A stretch of DNA of 60,411 bases from Beijerinckia sp. L45 (GTDB lineage: Bacteria; Pseudomonadota; Alphaproteobacteria; Rhizobiales; Beijerinckiaceae), in NCBI RefSeq assembly GCF_009765775.1, contig NZ_LMUU01000096.1:14446-74856 (forward strand), given 5' to 3'. Every line of letters starts with the position of its first letter. Positions within the stretch are counted from its first letter, which is position 1. Of this stretch, positions 10,078 through 19,107 are shown one piece after another. Under the pieces are notes generated by a model. The model was not told the DNA's origin. It saw only the letters and a list, made by a program, of their open reading frames with translations, and ran no database searches. The position numbers and the translations under genes were made by a program.

Positions 10078-10370
10078 GGCGTCACGCTTCGACGGCCGAT
10101 CTGGCGGTCGATCCGCATGCCGTCGTGGACGGGGGCGAGGCAGGTTTGGACCGACGCGACGCCATCGACGGTCGCAACGCAATCGAAGCACACGCCCATC
10201 ATGCAATAGGGCGCCCGTCTGGCGTTCGACACCGGCGTCCTACGCGCCCACGGCGACCCTTGCCGCATCAGGACGGCGGCTGCGCTTTCGTTCGCTTCAG
10301 CAAGCGCTGGGACGCCGTCGATATAGACCGTGACGGCCTCCGCCTCCGGATCGTGCAGCTTTCGAAACAT
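10074..10370 (-). CDS. small (2Fe-2S)-binding subunit of opine oxidase-type enzyme
   Basis: A 98-aa protein of the Fer2_4 family, like the N-terminal domain of sarcosine oxidase alpha and HcnA. The cluster ligands are visible in YCMMGVCFDCVATVDG, with the fourth Cys in VQTCLAPV. The ATG at 10370 is chosen because AAAGGTG lies about 5 bases upstream and the conserved domain starts directly after it. It is the first gene of the minus-strand oxidase operon and overlaps the next gene by GTGA. Its role is electron transfer inside the heterotrimeric oxidase. Confidence 0.88.
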   Translation of the reverse strand: MFRKLHDPEAEAVTVYIDGVPALAEANESAAAVLMRQGSPWARRTPVSNARRAPYCMMGVCFDCVATVDGVASVQTCLAPVHDGMRIDRQIGRRSVTP

Positions 10371-10776
10371 CGAACACCTTTGTTGGTATGATCGGCTTGC
10401 CGGGATGCGCGGATAGCGCCGATCGACCAGCCGGAAGGCGCTTGGACTGGACGTCTGCACCAGTCCGATACGCGGGCCGAAGGCTCCAGGCCGGCGGAGC
10501 CGTTTCGATCGAGCGTTTCCTCACGCTCGGCTCCGCACCCGCACGATCTGGATGAATGTGGGAGATCGCTCCTGCTCGGTGCCGTGGATCGAATAGATGA
10601 CCCGTCCCGAGCCCCGGGTCCGAAGATGACGAATTCTGCGAGCATGTTGCCTTCTGCCTGCAGCCAATACGAAGCAACAAGCCGTGGTGTCCAAGGCTAA
10701 AAAGCACGCCTTGTATTCCTGAGATTATGGCGCCCGCATCCGGCGGACCGTTTCATCGCTTCGCTTCGCGCAATGG

Positions 10777-10808
10777 AAAAAGGGCCGGTCGCTTGAGAGC
10801 GAGCGGCC
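10777..10808 (-). terminator. Rho-independent terminator of the sRNA candidate
   Basis: On the minus strand, GGCCG..AGCG / CGCT..CGGCC pair around a short loop (with a two-base internal mismatch), followed directly by CTTTTT. Confidence 0.7.
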
Positions 10809-10862
10809 AAGTCTAGGGAGGAACGTCCAAATAGGAAGGGTGGGGACAACCACCCTTCCATT
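10777..10862 (-). ncRNA. candidate trans-acting sRNA of the mmgR/suhB (alpha-r8) type
   Basis: Read on the minus strand, a perfect 10-bp stem (GGAAGGGTGG / CCACCCTTCC, 10834-10859, six-base loop) comes first. An unpaired stretch holding GTTCCTCCCTAGACTTGG follows, then a GC stem (10783-10808) ending in CTTTTT, a good Rho-independent terminator. From memory, alphaproteobacterial MmgR/suhB sRNAs have this layout, with a conserved UUCCUCCCU motif that could pair with Shine-Dalgarno sequences. In Sinorhizobium, MmgR limits polyhydroxybutyrate build-up. The 5' end is approximate. A short 60-codon frame over the same DNA is judged to be a shadow. Confidence 0.65.
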
Positions 10863-11327
10863 GATCAGGATAGATAGATTCGTAGAAATAGAAAGCGCGG
10901 CACCCATCCTAATTTAGTCGATACTGCCGTTTGCAAGACGATAATATATCTATGTATTATAGATCGCTCGGTTTATGTTATATAGAGGTGCCTGTCAGCC
11001 TCGGCCGAATTACGAAGTCGATTGCTCGCTCGGGTTCTGAGGGAAGGCGTTGGAAGAGATGTCGGATGTGGCCCGTCGCACGGCATCGCCTGCGGTCTGG
11101 GACACCCGTCGCCGAACTCCAGGCCTACGACGCACGGCGCTTGCCGCGACGTCGAATGAATTCAATAGCGGTCTGCTGCAAGGTCGGATTCGCGTTTTGG
11201 TCGACGGCAAGCACAACGGCCGACCTGATTTGCTCAGCCACGGTCTCGCATCCAGTCCCAATATGGTTCGGCAGCTGCCGTTGGCATTCGTCGCGTATCG
11301 ATAGGTGGCGGGAGCAACCGCTTTCGA

Positions 11328-12299
11328 TCACGCGAACGGACGATCCCTGCCGTCGACGCTCAATGTCGGAGGCATCCGATCCGGAGCGGATTGATTGATC
11401 CTTTCGACGAGGCGTTTCGCATTGGCCAGTGTCTCCTCGACGAAATCGGCGATCAGCCGGGCGTTCCGGGTGTCGCGGACGAAGCACAGCGAGAGGCCTA
11501 AGGTCGTCGTTGGCTCGAAGGGACGTGAGACGACGCGTCCCTCCATGTCGGCTATGAATAGGGGGTGGACGAGCGAGATCCCCAGTCCGGCCGCGACGAA
11601 CTGGCAGACGGTCGGGCTCACGTCGGCCGTCAGCACGACGTTCGCGTCGACACGGTAGTTCTTGAAGATGCCCTCGACCTTCTGTCCCGTCGTGGATGCG
11701 TTGGAGAAGGCGACGAAGGCGATGCCGTTCAGGTCTTCGGGGCGTATCACGGCCTTCTGCGCCAGCGGGTGTCCGATCGGCATGATGCAGATCAGCGGAT
11801 GCTCCGGAAGCGGTTCGATCACGACGTTCGGGTTGTCGATGAAGGAACTGACGAGACCGACGTCCAGCTTGCGGGTCAGCACGGCTTCCAGGATCCAGTG
11901 CGAACTGAGCGATTGGAAGGAGCAGTAGACGTTCGGGTTGCGCTTCAGCATGTTCATGGCGGATCCCTGGACGAAGGCCCCCGCCAGCGCCGGGATGACA
12001 CCCGCGGCTAGCCGGGCCTGGTCCTCTCGCCGGATGTACGCGATAGCGCTTTCGACCTGACGCATGCCGGCGAAGATCCGGTCCACCTCCTCGTACAGGC
12101 GCAAGCCCTGCGAGGTCGGCGTCAGCCGGTTCTTGTGACGGTCGAAAAGTTTGAGGCCCGTATCGCTTTCGAGATGCATCATCAGCTTGCTGGCGGCAGG
12201 CTGCGAAATGTTCAGTACCTGGGCGGCCTTGCTGACCGTGCCGGACTCGATCAGCGCCTTGAAGGTTTCGATCTGACGAAGGGTGACGGTGCGCGGCAT
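11328..12299 (-). CDS. LysR-family regulator (OccR/NocR-like)
   Basis: A 323-aa regulator. The N-terminal winged HTH is at residues 4-62 (TLRQIETFKALIESGTVSKA.. then LNISQPAASKLMMHLE), followed by a LysR substrate-binding domain. The ATG at 12299 is chosen because the HTH begins immediately after it. The HTH resembles that of opine regulators such as OccR. Its position between the oxidase operon (same strand, downstream) and a divergent MFS permease makes it the likely opine-responsive activator of both. An interrupted palindrome ATGCG-N8-CGCAT (12320-12337) just before the start is a candidate autoregulatory site. Confidence 0.88.
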   Translation of the reverse strand: MPRTVTLRQIETFKALIESGTVSKAAQVLNISQPAASKLMMHLESDTGLKLFDRHKNRLTPTSQGLRLYEEVDRIFAGMRQVESAIAYIRREDQARLAAGVIPALAGAFVQGSAMNMLKRNPNVYCSFQSLSSHWILEAVLTRKLDVGLVSSFIDNPNVVIEPLPEHPLICIMPIGHPLAQKAVIRPEDLNGIAFVAFSNASTTGQKVEGIFKNYRVDANVVLTADVSPTVCQFVAAGLGISLVHPLFIADMEGRVVSRPFEPTTTLGLSLCFVRDTRNARLIADFVEETLANAKRLVERINQSAPDRMPPTLSVDGRDRPFA

Positions 12300-12319
12300 G
12301 TTATAACCTGCAGAATAGC

Positions 12320-12337
12320 ATGCGCAGTATTTCGCAT
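12320..12337. promoter_or_regulatory. inverted repeat before LysR gene
   Basis: ATGCG and CGCAT are separated by 8 bases, 20 bases upstream of the LysR start, in AT-rich DNA. LysR proteins usually bind interrupted palindromes in such places. The assignment is inference. Confidence 0.35.
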
Positions 12338-12863
12338 TAGACATCATAACATCAGAATTCCTAATCTAGTCAATGGCAGGGGTGGAACATGTAGAAAACT
12401 CCGCATTGGATGCGAATATAGTGGCTTTTGAATTCATCTCGGCGAGAGGTCGGTTTCTTGCTTCCGGCATAAGCACCCGATGCTCGGCGCTCGGCGCGGT
12501 CATGGCCCTACGGGCACCGATGCTATGCGATCGCACGGCCGAAACGGCGAATATGCATCATCTCCGGCATGGCGTTCCGAGATGAGGATACCCTGACGGG
12601 CCGGGGCGCGGTTTGCCGATGAGCCGCCTGGAAGGCAATCGGATTGGAGCCCTCGGCCCCGGTGCGAACGCGTTCGTACCGCCAAGCCGCCTACCTCAAT
12701 CGATCCTGATCGGTAAACCCGGAAACGCGACGCCCCCTAGGGAGCGACGGATGATGAAGCGGGCCACGGCAGGGTCGCACCTGTGGGGAGCGGCATGTCT
12801 AAAGGGATTGCGAGACGTGCGTTCCTGGCTGATTACTTCATTCTAATGGCACGGTGATTAGAG
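12338..12863. other. divergent intergenic region, LysR / MFS
   Basis: About 520 bases with no supported gene. The left 60 bases are AT-rich and suited to promoters. The right part has no clear palindrome or terminator that I can see. Confidence 0.4.
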
Positions 12864-14255
12864 ATGGCAGACGAACTGGGGCTGGATTTAGCGATCGATG
12901 CCGATCCGTACGCGAACGGTGCGCGACCGCCACTGCCTGCTTCGATTGCGTCCAAACGAGTCAAGCGCCATCAGCGCACTGCTTTGTTGTTCCTGATCGT
13001 CAGCAACGGCCTGAACTACGTCGACCGCGCGACGGTCTCGATAGCGAGCCCTCTGATCCGTCGTGACCTGGGCCTGTCGCTGACCCAGATAGGTCTCGTG
13101 ATGTCGATCTTCCTGATAACCTACAGTCTCATGCTGCTGCCGATTGGCGCCCTGGTGGATCGCCTCAAGCCTCGTCTGATGCTGGCGGTGGGACTCGTGG
13201 TCTGGTCCGGAGCGCAGGCCGTGGGCGGGATCTGCAACAGCTTCGGACAGATGGCGGTCACGCGTGTGCTTCTCGGCATCGGCGAGTCCCCGCAATTTCC
13301 GAGTTCCCTGCGCGTGCTCCGCGATTGGTACAATGGGCGGGATCGCGGGTTTGCGACCGGCCTTTTCGCCACCGGATCCACGTTGGGAGTAGCCATCGCT
13401 GCACCGTTGCTGACCTGGTTGATGCTGACGTTCAGTTGGCGCTGGATGTTCGTGATCATGGCCGCCTTCGGCGTACTGCTCGCGATAGGCTGGTACGTTT
13501 GCTACCAGGATCCCCGGTCCGTCGATCTGACCGCTGAGGAGCGCGCCTACCTGGACGATGGCGACCGCGAGGGGGCCGAGGAGAGGAACGTGACGTTCGC
13601 CGAGTGGGCCGGCCTTCTAAGGTTCCGGTCGACGTGGGGCATAATGCTCGGCGTCGGTACTTACACTTACCTTCTGACGATCTACAACTCGTGGCTTCCG
13701 GTCTACCTCGAGATGGACCGGCACATGAGCATCGGCAACACAGGCTTTACGGCCGCGATCCCGTTCATTTTCGGCGTCTTCGGTTCCGTGCTCGGCGGCG
13801 CCTCGGTCGACCTGCTGACCAAGAGAGGCTTTACGCCGCTCGAAAGCAGCCGGCTCGTTTGCGTCGCCGGCGTGCTCGCGGCGACCATGTTCACGGTTGC
13901 CGCCGCCGAGGCAACGACCACGGTAGGTGCCGTTGCCGCCATGAGCGGTGCGGTCTGCAGCCTGTACGTGAACGTCGCTGCCTCGTGGACGCTCGCCGCG
14001 GCCGTCGCACCGAAGAGCTATGTCGGGTCCCTTGCGGGTATGAAGACCTTCGGCGGCTATGTCGGCGGAGCGCTCGCACCGATCGCCACCGGCTATCTCG
14101 CCCATGCTACCGGATCTTTTGAAGTCGCACTGCTTGTCGGCGCCTCCACTGGAATATTATCGGCACTCTCACTGCTGGTGGCGGTACGCCGACCGATATC
14201 GGCGGAAGCGCTCGATAAACGATCGGATCTTTCGATCGTCGGGACGGGTGCATGA
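12864..14255 (+). CDS. MFS transporter, anion:cation symporter-like
   Basis: A 463-aa inner-membrane permease with about 12 transmembrane helices. An N-terminal cytoplasmic stretch of about 38 residues precedes the first helix (ALLFLIVSNGLNYVDRATVS). The loop 2-3 signature (GALVDRLKPRLML) and the helix 4-5 region (RVLLGIGESPQFPSSLRVL) match the ACS family, which carries organic acids and sugar acids. The ATG at 12864 has only a weak ribosome site. It is divergent from the LysR gene and upstream of the serine dehydratase gene on the same strand, which points to uptake of the opine-like compound or its acid product. Confidence 0.85.
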   Translation: MADELGLDLAIDADPYANGARPPLPASIASKRVKRHQRTALLFLIVSNGLNYVDRATVSIASPLIRRDLGLSLTQIGLVMSIFLITYSLMLLPIGALVDRLKPRLMLAVGLVVWSGAQAVGGICNSFGQMAVTRVLLGIGESPQFPSSLRVLRDWYNGRDRGFATGLFATGSTLGVAIAAPLLTWLMLTFSWRWMFVIMAAFGVLLAIGWYVCYQDPRSVDLTAEERAYLDDGDREGAEERNVTFAEWAGLLRFRSTWGIMLGVGTYTYLLTIYNSWLPVYLEMDRHMSIGNTGFTAAIPFIFGVFGSVLGGASVDLLTKRGFTPLESSRLVCVAGVLAATMFTVAAAEATTTVGAVAAMSGAVCSLYVNVAASWTLAAAVAPKSYVGSLAGMKTFGGYVGGALAPIATGYLAHATGSFEVALLVGASTGILSALSLLVAVRRPISAEALDKRSDLSIVGTGA

Positions 14256-14816
14256 ATCCTGGTGCGATCGCGGCAAACCCGCGACGCACCGAAACGCATC
14301 ATCGACAGGGTCGAGTCGTATCGTCGAAGCCACATCCGCTCCGCCACAGCGGTTTGGTAACGGACCTCTGGCATCTGCCAGTTACAGCGTAACGTGATCA
14401 TAAGCGTTTAACCGCAGAAGCAAGTTGCGATGGCGGCCGGCGATACATTGATCATGAGGCGGCGCGGTTTCCGGCGCGTTTGCTTGGCCCGCACAAACGA
14501 TATCGTGTTCGTCGGCATCGCATCAGCCGACCGTCACCGCACCCAGGTGCGGCTTCTCAACGACCCGTTTGACGCGCTTGAAGGATGCGAGGGGTTCGCC
14601 ACTGGCGATCTGACGAAGGTCTACGTTCCGACCGGCACGAATGCGTGACGGGCGGCCGGGTCTCATGTCGATCCGGAAGACAGGGTCGTTTAACGCCACT
14701 TGCGTTGGCGGCAGGGTCCAGGGGATCAGCCATTGGCACGGCACCTTGGCGGTATGATCCGCGGCCGTATTCCCACCCGGCCCCAAGAGGCCCGGTATAA
14801 GGCGAAGTATGAGAAG
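14256..14816. other. 561-bp spacer between MFS gene and sdaA
   Basis: No convincing gene. A 72-codon plus-strand frame (14430-14648) has no ribosome site. I find no terminator and no operator-like palindrome. Confidence 0.4.
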
Positions 14817-16253
14817 ATGAACAAACGCAGCCCTTCCGCTAATCCTGTCGTTCTCCCGCAAGCCCGACGTCAGCCCTTTGGCGTTGCCGATCTCTTCAAG
14901 GTTGGCATCGGACCATCATCCTCCCATACGGTCGGTCCGATGAAGGCGGCCGCCGAGTTTCGTGGGACGCTGACATCGGGGATGCATGACGGTCGGCCGC
15001 TGGAGGTTGCCCGCCTCCGCGTCGTTTCGCATGGATCTCTTGCTTGGACCGGAAAGGGACACGCCACGGATCGCGCTATCGTGCTCGGTCTTGCTGGGGA
15101 ACGGCCGGAGTCGATCGATCCCGATCAGGCCGAGGCGAAGGCTCGTCGCATCGATATCGACAAGCGTTTGCGTCTGCGCGTCGACCTGGAGATCGATTTC
15201 GATCCTTCGACGGACGTCGTCTTTGATTTCGGCGAACCGCTTGGACGACATCCTAACGCGATGACCTTCGAGGCGTTCGGTCGTGGCGGCGCGCTGCTGC
15301 TGCGCGAAATCTGGTATTCGGTGGGCGGCGGCTTCGTCGAGCGCGAAGGCGACGATGTCGATGGCGCGCACTTGTCCCCCGCGGTCGTTCCCTACATCTA
15401 TGCCAACGCCCGCGAACTGCTGTCGTTGGCCACGCAGACGGGCCTTTCGGTGGCCGGTATCGCGTTGGCCAACGAGGAAGCAAGGAGTTCCGAGGCGGAG
15501 GCATACGCCTACGTGGATCGCATCGCGGCCATCATGGCCGACTGCATCGAACGCGGCCTGTCTCATCGCGGCATCCTGCCAGGCGGTCTGAAGGTCCGTC
15601 GACGCGCCGCCGAGATGCATTCCAGGCTCGTGGCGAACCGCTTCGCGAACGTTCGTCCGCCCAACGAGGCAATGGATTACGCGTCGGTCTACGCGATGGC
15701 CGTGAACGAGGAGAACGCCGCCGGCGGGCGCATCGTCACCGCGCCGACAAACGGGGCCTCGGGCGTCATCCCTGCGGTCGTCCGCTACTATCGGGAGTTC
15801 CACGAGGGCGGCAACGACGGCATCCGGACGCTCCTTCTCACCGCTTCGGCCGTTGGCGACCTCATCAAACGGAATGCCTCCATCTCCGGCGCCGAGGTCG
15901 GCTGCCAGGGCGAAGTCGGATCGGCGGCGGCCATGGCGGCTGCCGGGCTCTGCGCGGCGCTCGGCGGAACCCCGCAACAGGTCTTGAATGCCGCCGAGGT
16001 CGGACTGGAACACCATCTTGGCATGACCTGTGACCCGATCGGGGGCCTGGTGCAGATACCCTGCATCGAACGCAACGCGTTCGGCGCCGTGAAGGCCATC
16101 AACGCGGCCTCGCTTGCTCTCCACGGCGACGGGTCACATTTCGTGAGCCTCGATCAGGTCATCGAGACGATGCGGCAGACCGGCTTCGATATGAAGTCGG
16201 CCTATCGCGAGACCTCCCGCGGCGGCCTCGCCGTCAACGTCCCAGAATGCTGA
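14817..16253 (+). CDS. sdaA: L-serine ammonia-lyase, iron-sulfur type, single chain
   Basis: A 478-aa cytosolic enzyme converting L-serine to pyruvate and ammonia. The N-terminal beta domain holds the [19 protein letters not shown] signature. The C-terminal alpha domain carries the [4Fe-4S] cysteines in [21 protein letters not shown] and [10 protein letters not shown], plus the [18 protein letters not shown] block. Length is slightly above the usual 455-460. The ATG at 14817 is chosen over upstream frames because the conserved domain begins about 20 residues later; the ribosome site is weak. It sits behind the MFS permease gene, so serine may be one product of the transported compound. Confidence 0.93.
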   Translation: MNKRSPSANPVVLPQARRQPFGVADLFKVGIGPSSSHTVGPMKAAAEFRGTLTSGMHDGRPLEVARLRVVSHGSLAWTGKGHATDRAIVLGLAGERPESIDPDQAEAKARRIDIDKRLRLRVDLEIDFDPSTDVVFDFGEPLGRHPNAMTFEAFGRGGALLLREIWYSVGGGFVEREGDDVDGAHLSPAVVPYIYANARELLSLATQTGLSVAGIALANEEARSSEAEAYAYVDRIAAIMADCIERGLSHRGILPGGLKVRRRAAEMHSRLVANRFANVRPPNEAMDYASVYAMAVNEENAAGGRIVTAPTNGASGVIPAVVRYYREFHEGGNDGIRTLLLTASAVGDLIKRNASISGAEVGCQGEVGSAAAMAAAGLCAALGGTPQQVLNAAEVGLEHHLGMTCDPIGGLVQIPCIERNAFGAVKAINAASLALHGDGSHFVSLDQVIETMRQTGFDMKSAYRETSRGGLAVNVPEC

Positions 16254-16459
16254 GCTATGTGGGAACCGGCGCCCGCTATAGCCCCGAGGAATACCGACTT
16301 CATAACTTATATAACATCGCCATACATCGAGCCCGTCTAAGAGGATGTAGACGGATTCTCTTGAGATCATCGTTGTTCGATCGCGCTGTTTATGAGACGA
16401 ACTACTGCGCGTATCATAGATGGCGCGCTGCCTGCGTTGGGGCTTCGACATCAACGATT

Positions 16460-16495
16460 AACGCCGCCTTTCCCCCCTGGATGGCGGCGTTTTTC
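16460..16495 (+). terminator. Rho-independent terminator downstream of sdaA
   Basis: AACGCCGCC (16460-16468) pairs perfectly with GGCGGCGTT (16483-16491) and runs into a T tract. The loop is C-rich (TTTCCCCCCTGGAT). It lies 207 bases after the sdaA stop, so it may end the sdaA transcript or an unseen small RNA in between. Confidence 0.75.
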
Positions 16496-16832
16496 GTTTG
16501 TTCCCAAATGGGCATGGTTTTTGACGGCTGCGGTATGCAGGTCGGGGATCCTTTAGCATTTGGCATCGATTGGGATAGGTCGACTTCCAAAGATGCATTC
16601 GCGCCTAGGAATGCCGAGGTGTTATGCCAAACTATAACTGAATTGACGTCTTCTATTACCGCCGTGGCGCCGTGGCGGCGTGTCTAGTCAGTAGTTCCAG
16701 CGGTTTCAATGGTGACAGCGACTGATCCAGGCGACGTGGCTACCGTCCCAAGACCGCGTTGACGTTTTCATTGGCCGATGCATGCGGGTCTGCTATGCGG
16801 AAGCTGCCCTCGCGCGAGGCATAATGGCGTCT
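16496..16832. other. gene-free stretch with GC palindrome
   Basis: No supported gene. CCTCGCGCGAGG (16808-16819), a perfect 12-bp palindrome, sits 14 bases before the larger TATGTTGCA inverted repeat. Confidence 0.4.
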
Positions 16833-16856
16833 TATGTTGCAACGCAGTGCAACATA
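16833..16856. promoter_or_regulatory. perfect inverted repeat TATGTTGCA-N6-TGCAACATA
   Basis: Nine-base arms match perfectly around ACGCAG. The right arm ends at an AGGAG ribosome site (16856-16860) followed by ATG at 16864. TGCA-rich repeats placed like this are typical of PhaR operators upstream of phasin genes in alphaproteobacteria; that link is inference. Confidence 0.5.
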
Positions 16857-16863
16857 GGAGCAG

Positions 16864-17151
16864 ATGCAGATGCGCTCGATTATCGAAGCGATTGGCGGAC
16901 TCGCTGCCGACGAGGTTCGCCGGTTGGGGAAGCGGATGCTTTCCGATTGTGGTTTAACGGGAGGAGATAGCGAGGGCTTCTTCGAATATGGGAGCATCAA
17001 ATGCCCGCTTCGCCGAACGGAGCGATGTCCGCGGTGGATATACGAGGGCCGGATGGCGGCACGGAACGTATGCAAGCCATCGAGGTCCGTAGTCCAAGGC
17101 TTTTGGAACGGGCCTTCACCTTGCGCCGAACCGCGTCTTCACCGACGATGA
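16864..17151 (+). CDS. short hypothetical ORF, possibly a gene remnant
   Basis: A 95-codon frame. AGGAG is 3 bases before this ATG and 9 bases before a second ATG at 16870. The first 25 residues (MRSIIEAIGGLAADEVRRLG..) look like a real amphipathic helix, but the rest is Arg/Cys/Pro-rich and unlike a natural protein. It may be the start of a gene whose body has decayed, as has the neighbouring chemoreceptor. A phasin-like role would fit the operator but is not shown by the sequence. Confidence 0.3.
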   Translation: MQMRSIIEAIGGLAADEVRRLGKRMLSDCGLTGGDSEGFFEYGSIKCPLRRTERCPRWIYEGRMAARNVCKPSRSVVQGFWNGPSPCAEPRLHRR

Positions 17152-17389
17152 CCTGGAGGTCGTGAGACGGAACCGGCGCGGCCACAAAGGCGATCTACGA
17201 CACCTTGACTCCTATTCGGGGCACGCGGGTCGCGCTCATTCGATGATGACGCGAGCGGCAAGCAATCTTGAACCGTACCGGTGGTGGCGGCCTTCTTCGT
17301 GCCAGGGTCTTTACGGGGCGTGATGCGGAAAGGTCCTCCTGCCGGGGACTGCAGACCTCTTCGCAGGTGCATGTCTGGCGGAGCGGCGT

Positions 17390-18062
17390 TGTAGCGCCCT
17401 TGTCGGCTCCTCCACCATGGCGGCGGTCTGCTGAACCTCGTGTCCACTTATCCTACCGCGACGTTGATTTCGGCGATGCCGGATGCCTGTTCGCGCGATG
17501 CTGCCCGAGATCCGGCAAACGATTGCATCCATAGTCGACACCTGTTCGATGATGTCTTTGAGCGCGCCGCCGGTCTCGTGGACGAGGGCGACGCCGTTGG
17601 CGACGTGAAGCGTCGAGACCGAGGTCAGATCCTTTATCTCATTTAGCGGATCCGGCGGACCTTTGCGCGAGGGTTTCGCACTTCGGGTGCGACGACCGCA
17701 GGTCCGCGTCCCGCGTCGCCGGTCCTTGCGGCTTCAACCCCCGCGTTGAGCGCAGGCAGATCCGTCTGGAACGCGATCTCGTCGATCAGGCCGATGATGT
17801 TCGTGAATTGGGCGGAGGCCTCCTTGATCTTGCGCATCACGGCTTGGGCGTCCCCGGCGATGACGCCCGAACACTCCGCCGCGATGGGCGTTTCTCACTG
17901 CTACGGCCGATCCGGTCGCGTCCGTTCCTGACCGTCGCCGTCAATAGATTCTGGGCGGCGACCGTCTCTTCCAGATTGGCCGCATGTTGCTTGGTCCTGC
18001 GCGACGTGTTGTGCGACGAGGTCGCGATTCGATCAGCGCCCGAACTCCCGCTCGACGAATAG
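17390..18062 (-). pseudogene. decayed methyl-accepting chemotaxis protein fragment
   Basis: The signalling domain of a chemoreceptor can be read in pieces in different minus-strand frames. KQHAANLEETVAAQNLLTATVR is near 18000. [20 protein letters not shown] and [16 protein letters not shown] lie in 17646-17840. NEIKDLTSVST..VALVHETGGALKDIIEQV is near 17600, EQASGIAEINVAVG near 17480, and EVQQTAAMVEE near 17420. Frameshifts and a stop after AVG separate them. The sensor and membrane parts are absent, so the gene is dead. Confidence 0.8.
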
Positions 18063-18103
18063 AGAGTTGATTTCGTCGAACGCCGTCTCTATTCTTTAAG
18101 CAT

Positions 18104-18140
18104 TATAACGAAGTCAGATATGACTATAACCAAGTCTGAT
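18104..18140. promoter_or_regulatory. tandem 16-bp direct repeat upstream of secreted-protein pair
   Basis: TATAACSAAGTCWGAT occurs at 18104-18119 and again at 18125-18140, a period of 21 bases (two helical turns). It ends 15 bases before the GGAGG of the gene at 18167. The layout is like that bound by response regulators of the OmpR/PhoB class; the regulator is unknown. Confidence 0.5.
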
Positions 18141-18166
18141 GCTTGGCGTCGGGACGGAGGCGGACT

Positions 18167-19105
18167 ATGGGACTTATGCTGTTGAAGGCGGGGTTTCGCT
18201 GCCTTGTCGTATCGGCGTGCGTCTGGTTCTCCATACCCGCCTTCGCGGATCCCGCCGAGCGCCCGACGACCATGAACAAGATCATCAAGGAGGTCGTGGA
18301 CGACCTGCGCGTCAATCGTGCGGGCGGCGGATATGACATGAGCAAGGCTTTCACGCAGGATCTGAAGTATGGATCGGATTGCTGCGTCAAGGCTTCCCAC
18401 CCGCATCTGACCATGTGCGTCGCGGCCTCTTCGGAGATCATCATAGAGACGCTCAACAGGTACTTCCATCAGACCGGCGACGGGAAGCCGTTCAGCGATC
18501 TTCCGATGCGGAGTTGGACTTCGGGCAGCCGTCAGTCGATCAGGTCGTACGTGTTCATGTACGAAGGGACCGGCTCGCGGGGGACCGGGTTTGCGCTGGC
18601 CCGCTTCGGGATCGGAGGGGAGAAGCCGTTCAAGGAACTGGCACCGTACGACTTCATCAACATGAATAGGACGGGCGGAAGCGGCCATTCGGCCGTCTTC
18701 ATCGCCTACCTCAAGCCCGATCAGACGGAGACGAGCGAGTACTCGTCCGACGTGATCGGCTTCCACTACTTCTCGGCGCAGGGCAAGGGCAAGCCGGATG
18801 CCGGTTTTGCCGACAGGTACGCCTTCTTCGACACCCATTGTCCATCCGCGGGCACGAAGATCCCGCGCGACTGCAAGATCATCAAGAGCGCCAACCTCGC
18901 GTTGATCGACGGCGGTGAACTGTGGAGTCCGAAGTACTGGCGGACCGCGGAGGCAAAGGAGGCCCTCGTCAAGGATGTGCGGCGGGGGATCGAGGACGCC
19001 TTTCCCGGCACGGATCGCGGGTTCATCGACAGCCGGCTGGATGCCGAGTTGAGCCAGGAGCTGTCGCCCAACCTTTCCACGTTCACCGGCGAGACGACCG
19101 ATTGA
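18167..19105 (+). CDS. secreted hypothetical protein with papain-like Cys/His signature
   Basis: A 312-aa protein. A signal peptide covers residues 1-27 (LLKAGFRCLVVSACVWFSIPAFA|D). Cys84 in HLTMCVAASSEII starts a helix, as a papain/NlpC-type nucleophile would. His174 in NRTGGSGHSAVFIAYL follows PYDFINMNRT, close to the usual 'GDFI..NR..GTGHSVVF' block of amidase-like cysteine peptidases. The ATG at 18167 has GGAGG six bases before it. It lies two bases upstream of the caspase-FAS1 gene, so the two form an operon. The function is not established. It may cut peptides or cell-wall cross-links in the periplasm. Confidence 0.75.
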   Translation: MGLMLLKAGFRCLVVSACVWFSIPAFADPAERPTTMNKIIKEVVDDLRVNRAGGGYDMSKAFTQDLKYGSDCCVKASHPHLTMCVAASSEIIIETLNRYFHQTGDGKPFSDLPMRSWTSGSRQSIRSYVFMYEGTGSRGTGFALARFGIGGEKPFKELAPYDFINMNRTGGSGHSAVFIAYLKPDQTETSEYSSDVIGFHYFSAQGKGKPDAGFADRYAFFDTHCPSAGTKIPRDCKIIKSANLALIDGGELWSPKYWRTAEAKEALVKDVRRGIEDAFPGTDRGFIDSRLDAELSQELSPNLSTFTGETTD

Positions 19106-19107
19106 CC

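Larger units (their letters stand above)
10371..11327. other. 957-bp intergenic region with sRNA candidate
   Basis: Between the oxidase operon and the LysR gene. The part from 10777 to about 10862 (minus strand) looks like an sRNA and is listed separately. An AT-rich stretch at about 10935-10985 stands out against the GC-rich background and may hold promoters. From 10990 to 11327 I see no convincing gene. One minus-strand frame there ends in a charged helical segment but has no start signal. Confidence 0.5.

Noticed and set aside
10725-10907. 60-codon minus-strand frame over the sRNA candidate
   Set aside because: Hairpin, motif and terminator explain the conserved-looking DNA better than a protein.
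11125-11487. Minus-strand frame ending LQQTAIEFIRRRG
   Set aside because: It overlaps the LysR gene in another frame, has no start signal and no family match.
14430-14648. 72-codon frame faintly like CsrA (VFVGIASADRHRTQVRLLND)
   Set aside because: The CsrA start motif and core residues do not align and there is no ribosome site.
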